From an uncultured bacterium (GTDB lineage Bacteria > Zixibacteria > MSB-5A5 > CAIYYT01), in contig CAIYYT010000184.1 of assembly GCA_903930455.1 (NCBI GenBank), positions 1 to 52,469 on the forward strand: a stretch of 52,469 nt of DNA, given 5' to 3'. The notes beneath the pieces are model-generated. The model did not search any database and was not told where the DNA came from. It saw only the letters and a list, made by a program, of their open reading frames with translations. A program made the translations under genes and the position numbers. This document shows, piece after piece, positions 1 to 8,551 of this stretch (its first letter is position 1; the number at the start of each line of letters is the position of its first letter).

Positions 1-1494
1 ATTGTAGAAGGCGAGGATATTGTAGGAATCGGATAGACCGGCGTACGCTCGCGCATAACCCGGATCAAGATCGATCACCTGCTTGAAGTATTCCATCCCC
101 TTCTGCAATCCCCCCTGATATCGCTTATTCCAGAAATAGCGTCCCTTGAGATAGAGATTGTAAGCCTCCAATATCTCGGTCGGTTTCGCGACCAACGGCT
201 TGCGCTTGTCACCGGTTAATCGCACCTTCAAGCTGCCGGAAATCGCTTGCGAGATCTCCTCCTGAATCGCAAAGACGTCCTCTATGTTCCGATCGAAGCT
301 TTCTGCCCACAGATGATAACCATCCGCCACGTTCACCAACTCTGCCGTTATGCGAATTCGATTACCGGCCTTACGCACGCTTCCTTCCAGAATGTGGTCG
401 ACGTTTAGCATCTTGCCGATCAGGCGAATATCCTGACTCTGCCCTTTGTACTGAAACGCCGAAGTGCGCGCTGCGACACGCAGTCCCCCTGCTCGTGTCA
501 GTGCGTTAATGAGTTCCTCGGCAATGCCGTCACAGAAGTACTCCTGGTCCTTTTCCGGACTCATGTCGACAAAGGGGAGAACAGCCACCGAGGCCTCTCG
601 CGCCGACTCTGGACGGGAATCAACGCCCGGTAAACCGGTCTTTTCCGCAGCCTGCCCTAGATCGACAAGGAGTTCCGCCATTTGCTGGTAGCGTTCGAGC
701 CGGTCTTTTCTTAAAGCACGATCGATGATCCCTTGTATTCGTGGTAGCTCGTCTCTGAGGCGCTTCGGGAGCGGCTCCGGTTCGGTGTTAACGATCGCGT
801 AAATGATCGTAGCCTCATATTCTCCGGTGAACGGCAGCGTGCCTGTCAACATCTGATAGAGAACCACGCCGAGCGAGAAGATATCCGAGGCCGGAGTGAT
901 TGAACCCCCGGTCAACAATTCGGGGGCCATGTAGCTGATTGTGCCAGCCGTCGATTCCGATGAACTGGGCAGGTCGGAGTCCTGCGCTTTCGCCAGTCCA
1001 AAATCGAGCAGTCTCACTCTGCCCTTATCGTCAATTATGATATTGGCAGGCTTGATGTCGCGATGGATAATGCCCCCTTCATGTGCCGTAGTCAGACCAT
1101 GACAGATCTGGCACACAATCTCTATAGTACGCTCTGGGGGCAATGGCCCACGGGCCAGAATCTCGCGTAGCGACTGGCCTCGGATATACTCCATGGCGAT
1201 ATAGGGACGACCCTGATGCTCGCCGACCTCGTAAATCGTGACGATGTTCGGATGGTTCAGCTTGGCGGCAGCCTGCGCTTCATGTTGGAATCGCTCTCGG
1301 CAGTCGGCGCTGGCGGCCATGTGCGTTCCCAAGAACTTCAGTGCCACTTGCCGGACCAACTGCTCATCCTCCGCCAGATACACCTCACCCATCCCGCCCG
1401 CGCCGATCTTCTCAACGATCCGATAGTGGTTGATGACCGTGCCTTTTGACAGCACCGTCACCGCTTGTGTCTTGTCGTCGTCAGGTGTCAGCAT
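1..1494 (-). CDS. Ser/Thr protein kinase with TolB-N/FlgO-like and TPR regions (partial)
   Basis: The gene starts at 1494 on the minus strand and runs off the left edge, leaving 498 codons. The N-terminus is a bacterial Hanks-type kinase: a glycine-rich loop (GAGGMGEV), the ATP lysine in VALKF, a catalytic loop HRDIKPANI, the metal motif DFGLA, and an APE-like MAPE. After it comes the segment AVLPFVDMSPEKD, typical of the TolB-N/FlgO-like domain often found between kinase and TPRs in such proteins, and then the start of TPRs (KGRYFWNKR). It lies 14 nt after the stop of a close paralogue at 1509-3791, so the two are probably co-transcribed. The Shine-Dalgarno is weak. The protein is likely a cytoplasmic signalling kinase; its substrate is unknown. 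The 3' end is missing only because of the window boundary. Confidence 0.9.
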   Translation of the reverse strand, partial: MLTPDDDKTQAVTVLSKGTVINHYRIVEKIGAGGMGEVYLAEDEQLVRQVALKFLGTHMAASADCRERFQHEAQAAAKLNHPNIVTIYEVGEHQGRPYIAMEYIRGQSLREILARGPLPPERTIEIVCQICHGLTTAHEGGIIHRDIKPANIIIDDKGRVRLLDFGLAKAQDSDLPSSSESTAGTISYMAPELLTGGSITPASDIFSLGVVLYQMLTGTLPFTGEYEATIIYAIVNTEPEPLPKRLRDELPRIQGIIDRALRKDRLERYQQMAELLVDLGQAAEKTGLPGVDSRPESAREASVAVLPFVDMSPEKDQEYFCDGIAEELINALTRAGGLRVAARTSAFQYKGQSQDIRLIGKMLNVDHILEGSVRKAGNRIRITAELVNVADGYHLWAESFDRNIEDVFAIQEEISQAISGSLKVRLTGDKRKPLVAKPTEILEAYNLYLKGRYFWNKRYQGGLQKGMEYFKQVIDLDPGYARAYAGLSDSYNILAFYN

Positions 1495-1508
1495 ATCTGC
1501 TCTGCCGT

Positions 1509-3791
1509 TCACGGCTCCAATTTCATTTTCTTCAGCAACGCAATGAACCTGGGATCCGTACGAAGGCTATCCCAAAGCGGTCTCGTCTTCAAATTCAGGA
1601 GCGCAACATCCCGTTGTTGGTAAGCTCTTTCAAGCCACTCAAATGCCTTGTTGGTATCCCCAAGTCCGTAGTACACAGTCGCGACATACACCGACACGCA
1701 ATCTCCTTGTTTGTCAAACTTGAGCAATTCATCGAGTATGGACACGGCCTCTGCTTTCTTTCCAGCCAGTGCATACAAGTACCCGAGGATTGATATTTCC
1801 GAAGGATCACGCCCAACAATAGCTATCTCCTTTTGATACTCCACTATCGCCAGACCGCGTTGCCCCTGCATCTCATATAGGTCGCCAAGATTCCCATATG
1901 TCCACGGAAAATTCGGATCGAGATCTATCGTCTTCTTGAATTGATCAAGTGCCTCATCATATCGCTTCATCCAGCTAAATATAATGCCAGCATTCATGTT
2001 GATTACGAGGGAGAGCGAATCAAGTTCCTGGGCTCGTCTTATCTCCGCAAGAGACTCATCAAACCTACCAAGATTTCGGAGAGAATTGGAATACCAATGG
2101 TGGGCTGTTGGATAGCCCGGATCGAGTGCGATTGCCCGTTTGAATTCACTTTCTGCACCTGCCCAATCCCACTCATAGTCGCTCTTAATCAATCCCAATA
2201 CAGCACGGGCTTCTGCGAGCGTAGGATCAAGCTGTAGTGCTCTTCTTGCTGCAGCCTCTGCCTTAGGTATCATCTCCCTCGAGGGGATACGGGTGAAAGA
2301 CGGAAGCAGGCTGCATGTGGCAGCCAATCCAGCATATGCCTGAGCATACCCCGGGTCTTTATCAATCGCCTGGTTGAAATAGCCGATTGACCTTTGGAGA
2401 TCAGGTGCCGTCCGTTTATTCCAAAAGAACCGGCCTTTGAGATAAGCTTGATACGCTTCAAGATTCTGCGTCGGCATCGCTTGCAGGGCTGTGTTTTCCG
2501 GCTTAAGCAGCGTGATGTTCATCGCCTCGGCAATCCGGGTGGCAATGTCTGCCTGCAACGCAAAAATATCTGTCAGTGGTCGCTGATACGTTTCTGCCCA
2601 AAGATGCGTATCGTCTGACGCTCGGATCAATTGTGGGAGAATCCGCACCCGGCTTGCATCACCACTCTTGTCCCAGCGAATGGTCCCTTCCAGGATGTAG
2701 TCGACGCCAAGCTCCGTGGCGATCTGCCGAAGATTCTTGGTTGTTTTCTTGTACAACATTGTACTGGTACGAGAGATCACACCCAGTTCACGAATCGTTG
2801 CAAGCTTGCCGGTTATCTCATCAGTGATGCCATCAGCAAAGTACTCATCGTCAGGCGAGCCGAGATTCTCAAACGGTAGCACCGCCAGCATCTTACGCTG
2901 AGAGCCTGGTGTGACGATTGGGAGTTGACTTGTTGCTTTCAAGGCCATGAGGTCGCTGATGATATCAGCAGCTGTCTGGTATCGGATTGCAGGATCTTTC
3001 TGCAGCAGCTTGGACACGATCCGTTGCAATTCATCGGGGACACTTGCCTTGTATCGCGCCAGCGGTTCAGGGGTCTGCTGCGCTATTGCATTCATTGTCG
3101 CAGCCGGAGTCTCAGCCTTGAAAGGCGATTTACAGCTGATCAACTCATACAGCACGACACCGAACGAGAAGAGGTCTGAGCGGTGATCTGTCGATTTGCC
3201 CTGCACCTGTTCTGGAGACATGTAGCCGATAGTGCCGAGCGTCGAACCCTCTTTGGTCAGCTTGTCGGCGCCGGCTACCGAGGCCAGTCCAAAGTCGACC
3301 AGCTTGGCGCGTCCCGATTGGCTGACGAGGATGTTGGCGGGCTTGATATCACGATGAGTAATGCCGGACTTGTGCGCTTCCTGCAAACCCTCGCAGATCT
3401 GCAGGGACAAATCGATCACTTTGTCGAGTGGGCAATCACCTTGTTTGATTAGCTCGCTGAGAGGTTGTCCCTCGACTTGCTCCATCGCGAAGAAGGGACG
3501 ACCGTTGAACTCACAGACTTCATAAATTGTGACGATGGTAGGATGATTCAGCTTCGCAGCCGCTTGCGCTTCACGTTTGAACCGTGCCCGGCAATCGGCG
3601 TCTTGACAGAGATGTAGGGAAAGGAACTTGAGGGCGACCATCCGATTGAGTTCAGTGTCCTCGGCCAGATACACCTCTCCCATCCCACCGGCGCCGATCT
3701 TTTCGACGATCCGGTAGTGCCCAACTAAGGTGCCCTGAGACAATACGGCTACTGACCTGGTCTTGTCGCTGTCGCTTTGGTCGTCTTTCAC
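1509..3791 (-). CDS. Ser/Thr protein kinase with TolB-N/FlgO-like domain and TPR array
   Basis: A 760-residue protein. The kinase domain spans roughly residues 25-285, with a GAGGMGEV loop, Lys55, catalytic Asp148 in HRDIKPANI and Asp166 in DFGLA. A TolB-N/FlgO-like segment follows (AVLPFENLGSPDDEYFADGI), then TPR units to the end. All catalytic residues are present, so the kinase should be active. I chose the GTG at 3791 because a GGGAGGG Shine-Dalgarno lies about 6 nt upstream and the resulting N-terminus matches the paralogue downstream. The alternative TTG at 3839 falls inside the predicted -10 box. It is the first gene of a two-gene unit. Its role is probably sensing or protein-protein signalling through the TPRs; the ligand and targets are not visible. 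Confidence 0.92.
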   Translation of the reverse strand: MKDDQSDSDKTRSVAVLSQGTLVGHYRIVEKIGAGGMGEVYLAEDTELNRMVALKFLSLHLCQDADCRARFKREAQAAAKLNHPTIVTIYEVCEFNGRPFFAMEQVEGQPLSELIKQGDCPLDKVIDLSLQICEGLQEAHKSGITHRDIKPANILVSQSGRAKLVDFGLASVAGADKLTKEGSTLGTIGYMSPEQVQGKSTDHRSDLFSFGVVLYELISCKSPFKAETPAATMNAIAQQTPEPLARYKASVPDELQRIVSKLLQKDPAIRYQTAADIISDLMALKATSQLPIVTPGSQRKMLAVLPFENLGSPDDEYFADGITDEITGKLATIRELGVISRTSTMLYKKTTKNLRQIATELGVDYILEGTIRWDKSGDASRVRILPQLIRASDDTHLWAETYQRPLTDIFALQADIATRIAEAMNITLLKPENTALQAMPTQNLEAYQAYLKGRFFWNKRTAPDLQRSIGYFNQAIDKDPGYAQAYAGLAATCSLLPSFTRIPSREMIPKAEAAARRALQLDPTLAEARAVLGLIKSDYEWDWAGAESEFKRAIALDPGYPTAHHWYSNSLRNLGRFDESLAEIRRAQELDSLSLVINMNAGIIFSWMKRYDEALDQFKKTIDLDPNFPWTYGNLGDLYEMQGQRGLAIVEYQKEIAIVGRDPSEISILGYLYALAGKKAEAVSILDELLKFDKQGDCVSVYVATVYYGLGDTNKAFEWLERAYQQRDVALLNLKTRPLWDSLRTDPRFIALLKKMKLEP

Positions 3792-3837
3792 AGGTTGCCC
3801 TCCCGCAACCGCATATGTCGGATGATTTATCTCATTC

Positions 3838-3866
3838 AAGATAGGACAAAACTAACCGCGCAACAA
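3838..3866 (-). promoter_or_regulatory. Candidate sigma70-like promoter for the kinase pair
   Basis: On the minus strand a TTGTTG -35 (3861-3866) and a TATCTT -10 (3838-3843) are separated by 17 nt. The predicted start of transcription is near 3831, about 40 nt before the GTG at 3791. This placement argues against the longer TTG start. Confidence 0.5.
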
Positions 3867-4099
3867 GCCTAAAACCTTCTCCGACAACAATCTTCTTTCT
3901 GGTCATCGCTGGTTACTAACTCCCCTGCCGTGGATAGCTGATAACCGTCTTCAGACCGAGCAAAATCGGATACTGTGTTGCGTTGTATCTGCTATCCCGT
4001 TGTGCAGCACCGATCAGCGGATGCTGTGAGATAGTTGGCATCGCGGTTGCTCTATGTATGCCTGTAATGAAACGAACCGTTGTCAGAGAGGTCGAAACG
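3867..4099. other. Intergenic region between divergent units
   Basis: Together with 3792-3866 this forms a 308-nt gap between the divergently transcribed kinase pair and the lipid operon. Apart from the kinase promoter I see no convincing element. The best plus-strand candidate is TTGGCA with a 16-nt spacer to TATGCC shortly before the operon, which is weak. Translation stays open upstream of 4100 from 3983, but that extension lacks any domain sequence. Confidence 0.4.
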
Positions 4100-5221
4100 A
4101 TGTCCAACACAGTTTTCATAACCGGAGCCACCGGCAATATCGGCGGCAAACTCTTGATCACGATTTTGGACAAAGATCCTGATACCAAAATCATCGCTCT
4201 CATCAGAGGCGAGTCGGTTTCAGCGGCTCGGAGTCGCCTTGAACAGGCGTTGCGCGTTCTCGCCCCCGAGTTTGACATCGCTGCCATTAGCAGTCGAGTG
4301 CGGGTGATCTGTGGTGATATCACCCAGCATCAGCTTGGCCTGTCGGACACCGCCTTTAACAAACTGGCATTGGAAGTCACCCATATCATTCACTCCGCTG
4401 CCAGCATCCAGTTTACACTCCCGCTCGATTGCGCCCGGCAAGTGAATTTTGTCGGTACAGTCAACGTCATGCGTTTGGCCCGGCGCGTCGCCGAAATTGG
4501 GCAGCTTCGCAACGCAGCCTATATAAGCACCGCCTATGTTTGTGGGGATCGTGATGGCTGGATTTACGAAGATGAGTCCGTCGCGCCGCAGCAATTTTCG
4601 AATACCTACGAACAAACCAAGTATGAGGCCGAGCAGTATGTTCGCACTCTGATGCCAACGCTGCCAATCACGATTCTGCGCCCCAGCATCGTTGTTGGTG
4701 ACTCGCAGAGTGGTCGCACTTTGACTTTCAATGTGCTTTACTCGCCCCTCAAGTTCATCTATAAGGGCATCATTCGTGCTCTGACCTGTGATCCGGCGAC
4801 ACCGCTGGATGTTGTCCCTCTCGACTACGTTGCCAGCGCAACGCATCACATTTTGTTCCGCACCGAACCAACTGGCAAGACTTTCCACATCGTTGCTGGC
4901 GCAACTGCCGCGCCTGCAGTTGGAAGTGTTGTGCGCCACTTCCTGAACTACTTGGGACAGAACCTTACTGGCGTAAACGGAAGAGTGCCGTCTCTCGATC
5001 AATCCAGCGACGGAAAGATCACGGGGAATCCACGAACGCTGCAGTTGATGGCCGTCTTCGATCCCTATCTGAAAGTTACGCGCCATTTCGACAATGCCAA
5101 CACACTGACCGCCTTGTTGGGAAGTGGCATCACTCTGCCGCCATTCGCCGGCTACTTCGACCAGCTTCTGGACTACTGCTTCGCCGTCAATTGGGGAAGA
5201 ACACTGAGGCATGCCGCATAG
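4100..5221 (+). CDS. Extended SDR, thioester/fatty acyl reductase-like
   Basis: A 373-residue NAD(P)-dependent reductase of the extended short-chain dehydrogenase type, closest in look to the male-sterility/thioester-reductase branch (NAD_binding_4). The N-terminal Rossmann motif GATGNIGG sits at residues 9-16, and the catalytic Tyr170-x-x-x-Lys174 lies in YEQTKYEAE. LRPSIVVGDSQSGRT is the usual substrate-side loop of this branch. Family members reduce acyl thioesters to aldehydes or alcohols, so a fatty acyl substrate is plausible here. The ATG at 4100 is preferred over the in-frame ATG at 3983 because GAGAGG lies just upstream and the Rossmann fold begins at once. It heads a tight series of lipid genes. 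The exact substrate is inference. Confidence 0.8.
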   Translation: MSNTVFITGATGNIGGKLLITILDKDPDTKIIALIRGESVSAARSRLEQALRVLAPEFDIAAISSRVRVICGDITQHQLGLSDTAFNKLALEVTHIIHSAASIQFTLPLDCARQVNFVGTVNVMRLARRVAEIGQLRNAAYISTAYVCGDRDGWIYEDESVAPQQFSNTYEQTKYEAEQYVRTLMPTLPITILRPSIVVGDSQSGRTLTFNVLYSPLKFIYKGIIRALTCDPATPLDVVPLDYVASATHHILFRTEPTGKTFHIVAGATAAPAVGSVVRHFLNYLGQNLTGVNGRVPSLDQSSDGKITGNPRTLQLMAVFDPYLKVTRHFDNANTLTALLGSGITLPPFAGYFDQLLDYCFAVNWGRTLRHAA

Positions 5222-5242
5222 GCAGGCTATGAGGATATGAAG

Positions 5243-6163
5243 ATGCGTGCCAAGGTCATCATTAACTCGAAAGCGGGCAGAGGCCGTTCACAGCGGTTGC
5301 GGGAGTTCCTTCGCAAAGCACTCGGTTCTGACTGCGAGTCGATTGAGTCTACTACGCATGCCGGCCATGCCACGATAATCGCACGTGATGCCTGCCGGAA
5401 TGGATTCGATACGATTGTGGTTGTTGGCGGGGATGGCACCATCAATGAGGTCGTAAATGGTGCCATTGGCGCCGACGTGGCCATAGGAATTGTGCCGACA
5501 GGCACTGCCAACGATTTGGCTCGTCATCATCATATTCCTTCAGACCAGAAGTCTGCCTGCAAACTGATACTGCAGCGACACTGCCGTTATCTTGACGCCA
5601 TTCGCGTTAATGGCTGGCACTATCTTACGGTTGCCGGTCTCGGTTTGCCTTGCGGAGCGGTGGAGGAAGTCGAGTTTCTCAAACACCAAAGCGCCGCAAG
5701 CAGAGCGTTTGCCCGTCTCCTTGGCAGCAAGTTGTATCTGCTCGCGCTGGCCCTTGCCTACAAACGGAGCACGCGAGAAGGTTTTGGCCTGCGCATTAGC
5801 TCGGGTCAGACGACATGGCTGGGTGTGGCATTTTCTGTGATTGTGGCCAATCAGCCATTTCTTGGCCACAGCTTTTGCGTGTCACCGTTGGCTTCAAATG
5901 ATGATGGACGACTTGACCTCTTTACGATCACCGATACTCATAATCGCCAACAGATCTTCAAAACTGTCCTGTCAACCGTCACCGGTGGACCGGAAGACCC
6001 TGACAACGTCGTACGCCTGCAGACATGTCACCTCACGATTGAAGCGTCCGAAGCATTGCCGATTTTTGCTGATGGCGAGCTTCATGGCAGCAGTAAGTCC
6101 TTCGACTTTCAGGTCGTGCCGCATGCGGTCAGACTGATCGTTCCCCGCGAGGAAGGAGTCTGA
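5243..6163 (+). CDS. Diacylglycerol/sphingosine-kinase family lipid kinase
   Basis: A roughly 306-residue member of the DAGK/LCB5/YegS family, which phosphorylates a lipid hydroxyl with ATP at the membrane. The N-terminal KVIINSKAGRG, the nucleotide-binding GGDGTINEVVNG, and the PTGTANDLAR motif are all present and in the standard order, and ADGE near the C-terminus matches the family. The length is typical. The ATG at 5243 has GAGG at 8 nt; the ATG at 5237 is too close to it but cannot be excluded. It starts 21 nt after the SDR gene and is followed directly by cdsA. The product could be phosphatidic acid or another lipid phosphate feeding the next enzyme. Confidence 0.85.
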   Translation: MRAKVIINSKAGRGRSQRLREFLRKALGSDCESIESTTHAGHATIIARDACRNGFDTIVVVGGDGTINEVVNGAIGADVAIGIVPTGTANDLARHHHIPSDQKSACKLILQRHCRYLDAIRVNGWHYLTVAGLGLPCGAVEEVEFLKHQSAASRAFARLLGSKLYLLALALAYKRSTREGFGLRISSGQTTWLGVAFSVIVANQPFLGHSFCVSPLASNDDGRLDLFTITDTHNRQQIFKTVLSTVTGGPEDPDNVVRLQTCHLTIEASEALPIFADGELHGSSKSFDFQVVPHAVRLIVPREEGV

Positions 6164-6164
6164 T

Positions 6165-6905
6165 ATGCTGGAGCAATTGTCCCTGGCAGTCACAGGGCTG
6201 TTTACGGCGGGCGCTACGATGATGGCGATCTCGCACCGCATACGTGTCTGCGATAACGTCAGACGCCGCGACGACTGGATTAAGTATGGCGTTTATGCTG
6301 CAATCATCGTAAGCATGTTGTTGGCGGCATACATCAGCCGCTGGCTGTTGGCAGCAATACTGCTGGCCATTACGGTCGTCGGCTCCATTGAGCTAAAACG
6401 CGAGCTGCCGTGTGGGTTCATAAATCCGACGCTGCTCGCGCTGCCGGCCGGTCTTTTAGTCAAATTATCACTCGGACACTTGTTGCTCTCGTTGCGGGGC
6501 GATTGGTTTGCCTCGTTTGCGTTCGTCTTCCTGCTCGTCTCAATCAACGACAGCTTCGCGCAACTATGGGGAAGATTGCTTGGTCGCCATAGACTCTGGC
6601 CGCGCCTGAGTCCGGGCAAGACCATTGAAGGTCTGATAGGTGGCTCGCTAACAACAGTAGCAAGCGCGGTGGCGCTGGCGCCCCTGATTCATGGCCTAAC
6701 AGAGACCCAGGCTGCGTGTTTGGGGTGTGCCATCGCCGCCGCCGCTACCATCGGTGATCTGTTTTTCTCGCTGATAAAGCGAACTCTCATCATCAAGGAT
6801 TTCTCCGGACTCCTGCCGGGACATGGAGGCGTCTTTGATCGTTTTGATAGTCTGATCGTCGCCGCGCCGGTCGCCTACTGGCTGGGACGATTGCTGGGAA
6901 TCTGA
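6165..6905 (+). CDS. cdsA: Phosphatidate cytidylyltransferase
   Basis: A 246-residue polytopic membrane enzyme making CDP-diacylglycerol from phosphatidate and CTP. The C-terminal CDS signature is complete: SLIKRTLIIKDFSGLLPGHG at residues 202-221, then GGVFDRFDS with the metal-binding Asp225 and Asp228. SPGKTIEG, the other conserved element, is at about 149-156. Several hydrophobic helices fill the N-terminal half. A strong GGAAGGAG lies 6 nt before the ATG, which is 1 nt after the lipid-kinase stop, so translation is coupled. A CDP-alcohol transferase follows, giving a short pathway from lipid phosphate to a new phospholipid. This may be a second, dedicated CdsA rather than the housekeeping one. 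Confidence 0.9.
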   Translation: MLEQLSLAVTGLFTAGATMMAISHRIRVCDNVRRRDDWIKYGVYAAIIVSMLLAAYISRWLLAAILLAITVVGSIELKRELPCGFINPTLLALPAGLLVKLSLGHLLLSLRGDWFASFAFVFLLVSINDSFAQLWGRLLGRHRLWPRLSPGKTIEGLIGGSLTTVASAVALAPLIHGLTETQAACLGCAIAAAATIGDLFFSLIKRTLIIKDFSGLLPGHGGVFDRFDSLIVAAPVAYWLGRLLGI

Positions 6906-6918
6906 AAGGAGAAATGAC

Positions 6919-7632
6919 GTGAAAAAGTATCTCTATTATGCGCCCCACATCCTGACTCTGATCGGGTTGGGTTTCGCCGTATTCGCGATGATGTCGATAC
7001 TGAGCGGCAACTATGTCGCCGCGGCGCGTTTTAGTCTGCTGGTTCTATTAGTAGATCGGCTTGACGGCACCATGGCGCGCAAGTTTAAGGTCAAAGAGAA
7101 ATTTCCCGGTACGTCGGGCGAAGTGCTCGACATCATCACCGATCTCGTCGGCCTCACCTTCGTGCCGATGATGCTTTTCTGGAAGACCGGCCTCTTTGTC
7201 GAAGGCTTCGGGTCCTATCTGGTGGCCTTCGCTGCCGCTGCTGCCTCTTGGAAATACTCCCGCAAAGAAGGATTTCTCAACGACGGCTATTCGGTTGGTG
7301 CGCCGCCGATTTTCTTCTCGGTGTTTATCTTCTACTTCCTGAAACTGCCAACGATCTATCCGACGCTTTACACGGTGACACTGATTCTACTGACAATCTC
7401 ACCCGTGAGATACCCGATCAACTGCCTGGTGACGACGCACTGGAAACCGGGCTATAAGAGCATCATCAACTATCTCACGACGTTGTTTTTCATCCCGGTC
7501 TTCGTGATGCTCGACCAAGCGCCGCCGGTGATCTACTGGATCATGCTTACCGCCATCAGTGTGCAGTTGTTCGTGAATCCATTACTGCTCAGTGTTGGCG
7601 TGCTCAAACCCGTCTTTGACAGAAAATACTAA
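6919..7632 (+). CDS. CDP-alcohol phosphatidyltransferase, phosphatidylcholine-synthase-like
   Basis: A 237-residue membrane protein with the complete CDP-alcohol phosphotransferase motif: Asp46, Asp49-Gly50, Ala53-Arg54, Gly67, Asp71 and Asp75. The aspartates bind two metal ions used to swap CMP for an alcohol headgroup. The spacing KFKVKEKFPGTSGEVLD resembles bacterial phosphatidylcholine synthase, which joins choline to CDP-diacylglycerol. Phosphatidylserine or phosphatidylinositol synthase cannot be ruled out. About eight hydrophobic segments are visible. It starts with GTG after an AAAGGAG site, 13 nt behind cdsA. The neighbours supply CDP-diacylglycerol and methylation. Headgroup identity is the open question. 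Confidence 0.8.
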   Translation: MKKYLYYAPHILTLIGLGFAVFAMMSILSGNYVAAARFSLLVLLVDRLDGTMARKFKVKEKFPGTSGEVLDIITDLVGLTFVPMMLFWKTGLFVEGFGSYLVAFAAAAASWKYSRKEGFLNDGYSVGAPPIFFSVFIFYFLKLPTIYPTLYTVTLILLTISPVRYPINCLVTTHWKPGYKSIINYLTTLFFIPVFVMLDQAPPVIYWIMLTAISVQLFVNPLLLSVGVLKPVFDRKY

Positions 7633-7648
7633 GAAAGAGGAACGAACC

Positions 7649-8551
7649 ATGCAGCAAGTATACAGCAAAACCATTGAGAAGCCGTGCGGCTTCCTTTTCG
7701 CACGTTGGTCGGCGGGAGCAAAAGCATTCGAATTGTCTCTGCCCAAAGAACAGCGCGTGATCGCCGATCCGTTGGCGCACTATTACGCCGGCCAGGAAGG
7801 AATGAAAATGGTAGGCATGATGCAGATGATCAATCCATCGGTGCGCAAAGCCATTGTACTTCGGGCGCGCTATATGGACGACTATGCGCGCACCTGTCTC
7901 AATGAAGGTTTTGAGCAGGTCGTTTTACTTGGCGCCGGCTACGACAGTCGCTATTTCCGCATGCCGGAGTTTCATCAGGCGCAGGTCTTCGAACTTGATC
8001 TGCGATCGACTCAACAGATCAAGAAAGCCCTGACTCGTCGCATGTTTGGCCGACTTCCGAGCAACGTTACCTACGTCGCCACCGATTTCTCCAAAGATTC
8101 AGTGACCGACAAACTCCTATGCGCCGGCTTTGCACGACACAAACGTACGCTCTTCATTTGGGAAGGTGTCACTCTTTTCCTGAACGAGAATATCATCGCC
8201 GAGACCCTCAACCGACTGGCGGAGTTGGGTCCGAACAACCGAATCACCTTTGATTTTGTTCCGCCGGAATTGACCGATGACGAGACCGACTACAAAGGCA
8301 ATCGCCAATTGATTGAGATGTGCAATTCCATCAATGAACCATTGACTTTCTTCAGTCGTCCCGACCGCATGAAGACCATCATGGAAGGCGCAGGCTTTGG
8401 TAAAGTGCAGATTGTCAGCATGCGGGAGGCCAACCGGCTTTACTGTGGCACCGATCAGATCGAAGACAGCTATTTCTTTGCCACCGGTGAGACAAAAGCC
8501 GCTGCGGCTACCAAGACCGAAGGCCGCGATAGGGTGAACGAAAATGTGTAA
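7649..8551 (+). CDS. LCMT-family SAM-dependent methyltransferase
   Basis: A 300-residue class I methyltransferase of the leucine carboxyl methyltransferase-like group (PF04072/TIGR00027 type). It has VLRARYMDDY, the SAM-binding VVLLGAGYDSRYFR (GAGYDSR at 95-101), the acidic ELD at 115-117 ending strand beta2, and LFIWEGVTLFL, all characteristic of this family. Family members methylate carboxyl or hydroxyl groups of small molecules and proteins. The ATG at 7649 follows AAAGAGGA; an upstream ATG at 7592 overlaps the previous gene. Its position inside a lipid operon suggests a lipid or lipid-precursor substrate, but the sequence does not show which. Confidence 0.85.
   Translation: MQQVYSKTIEKPCGFLFARWSAGAKAFELSLPKEQRVIADPLAHYYAGQEGMKMVGMMQMINPSVRKAIVLRARYMDDYARTCLNEGFEQVVLLGAGYDSRYFRMPEFHQAQVFELDLRSTQQIKKALTRRMFGRLPSNVTYVATDFSKDSVTDKLLCAGFARHKRTLFIWEGVTLFLNENIIAETLNRLAELGPNNRITFDFVPPELTDDETDYKGNRQLIEMCNSINEPLTFFSRPDRMKTIMEGAGFGKVQIVSMREANRLYCGTDQIEDSYFFATGETKAAAATKTEGRDRVNENV

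Noticed and set aside
4220-5212. A 330-codon minus-strand frame opposite the SDR gene
   Set aside because: It is a shadow of the SDR, which has a Rossmann motif and a catalytic Tyr/Lys.
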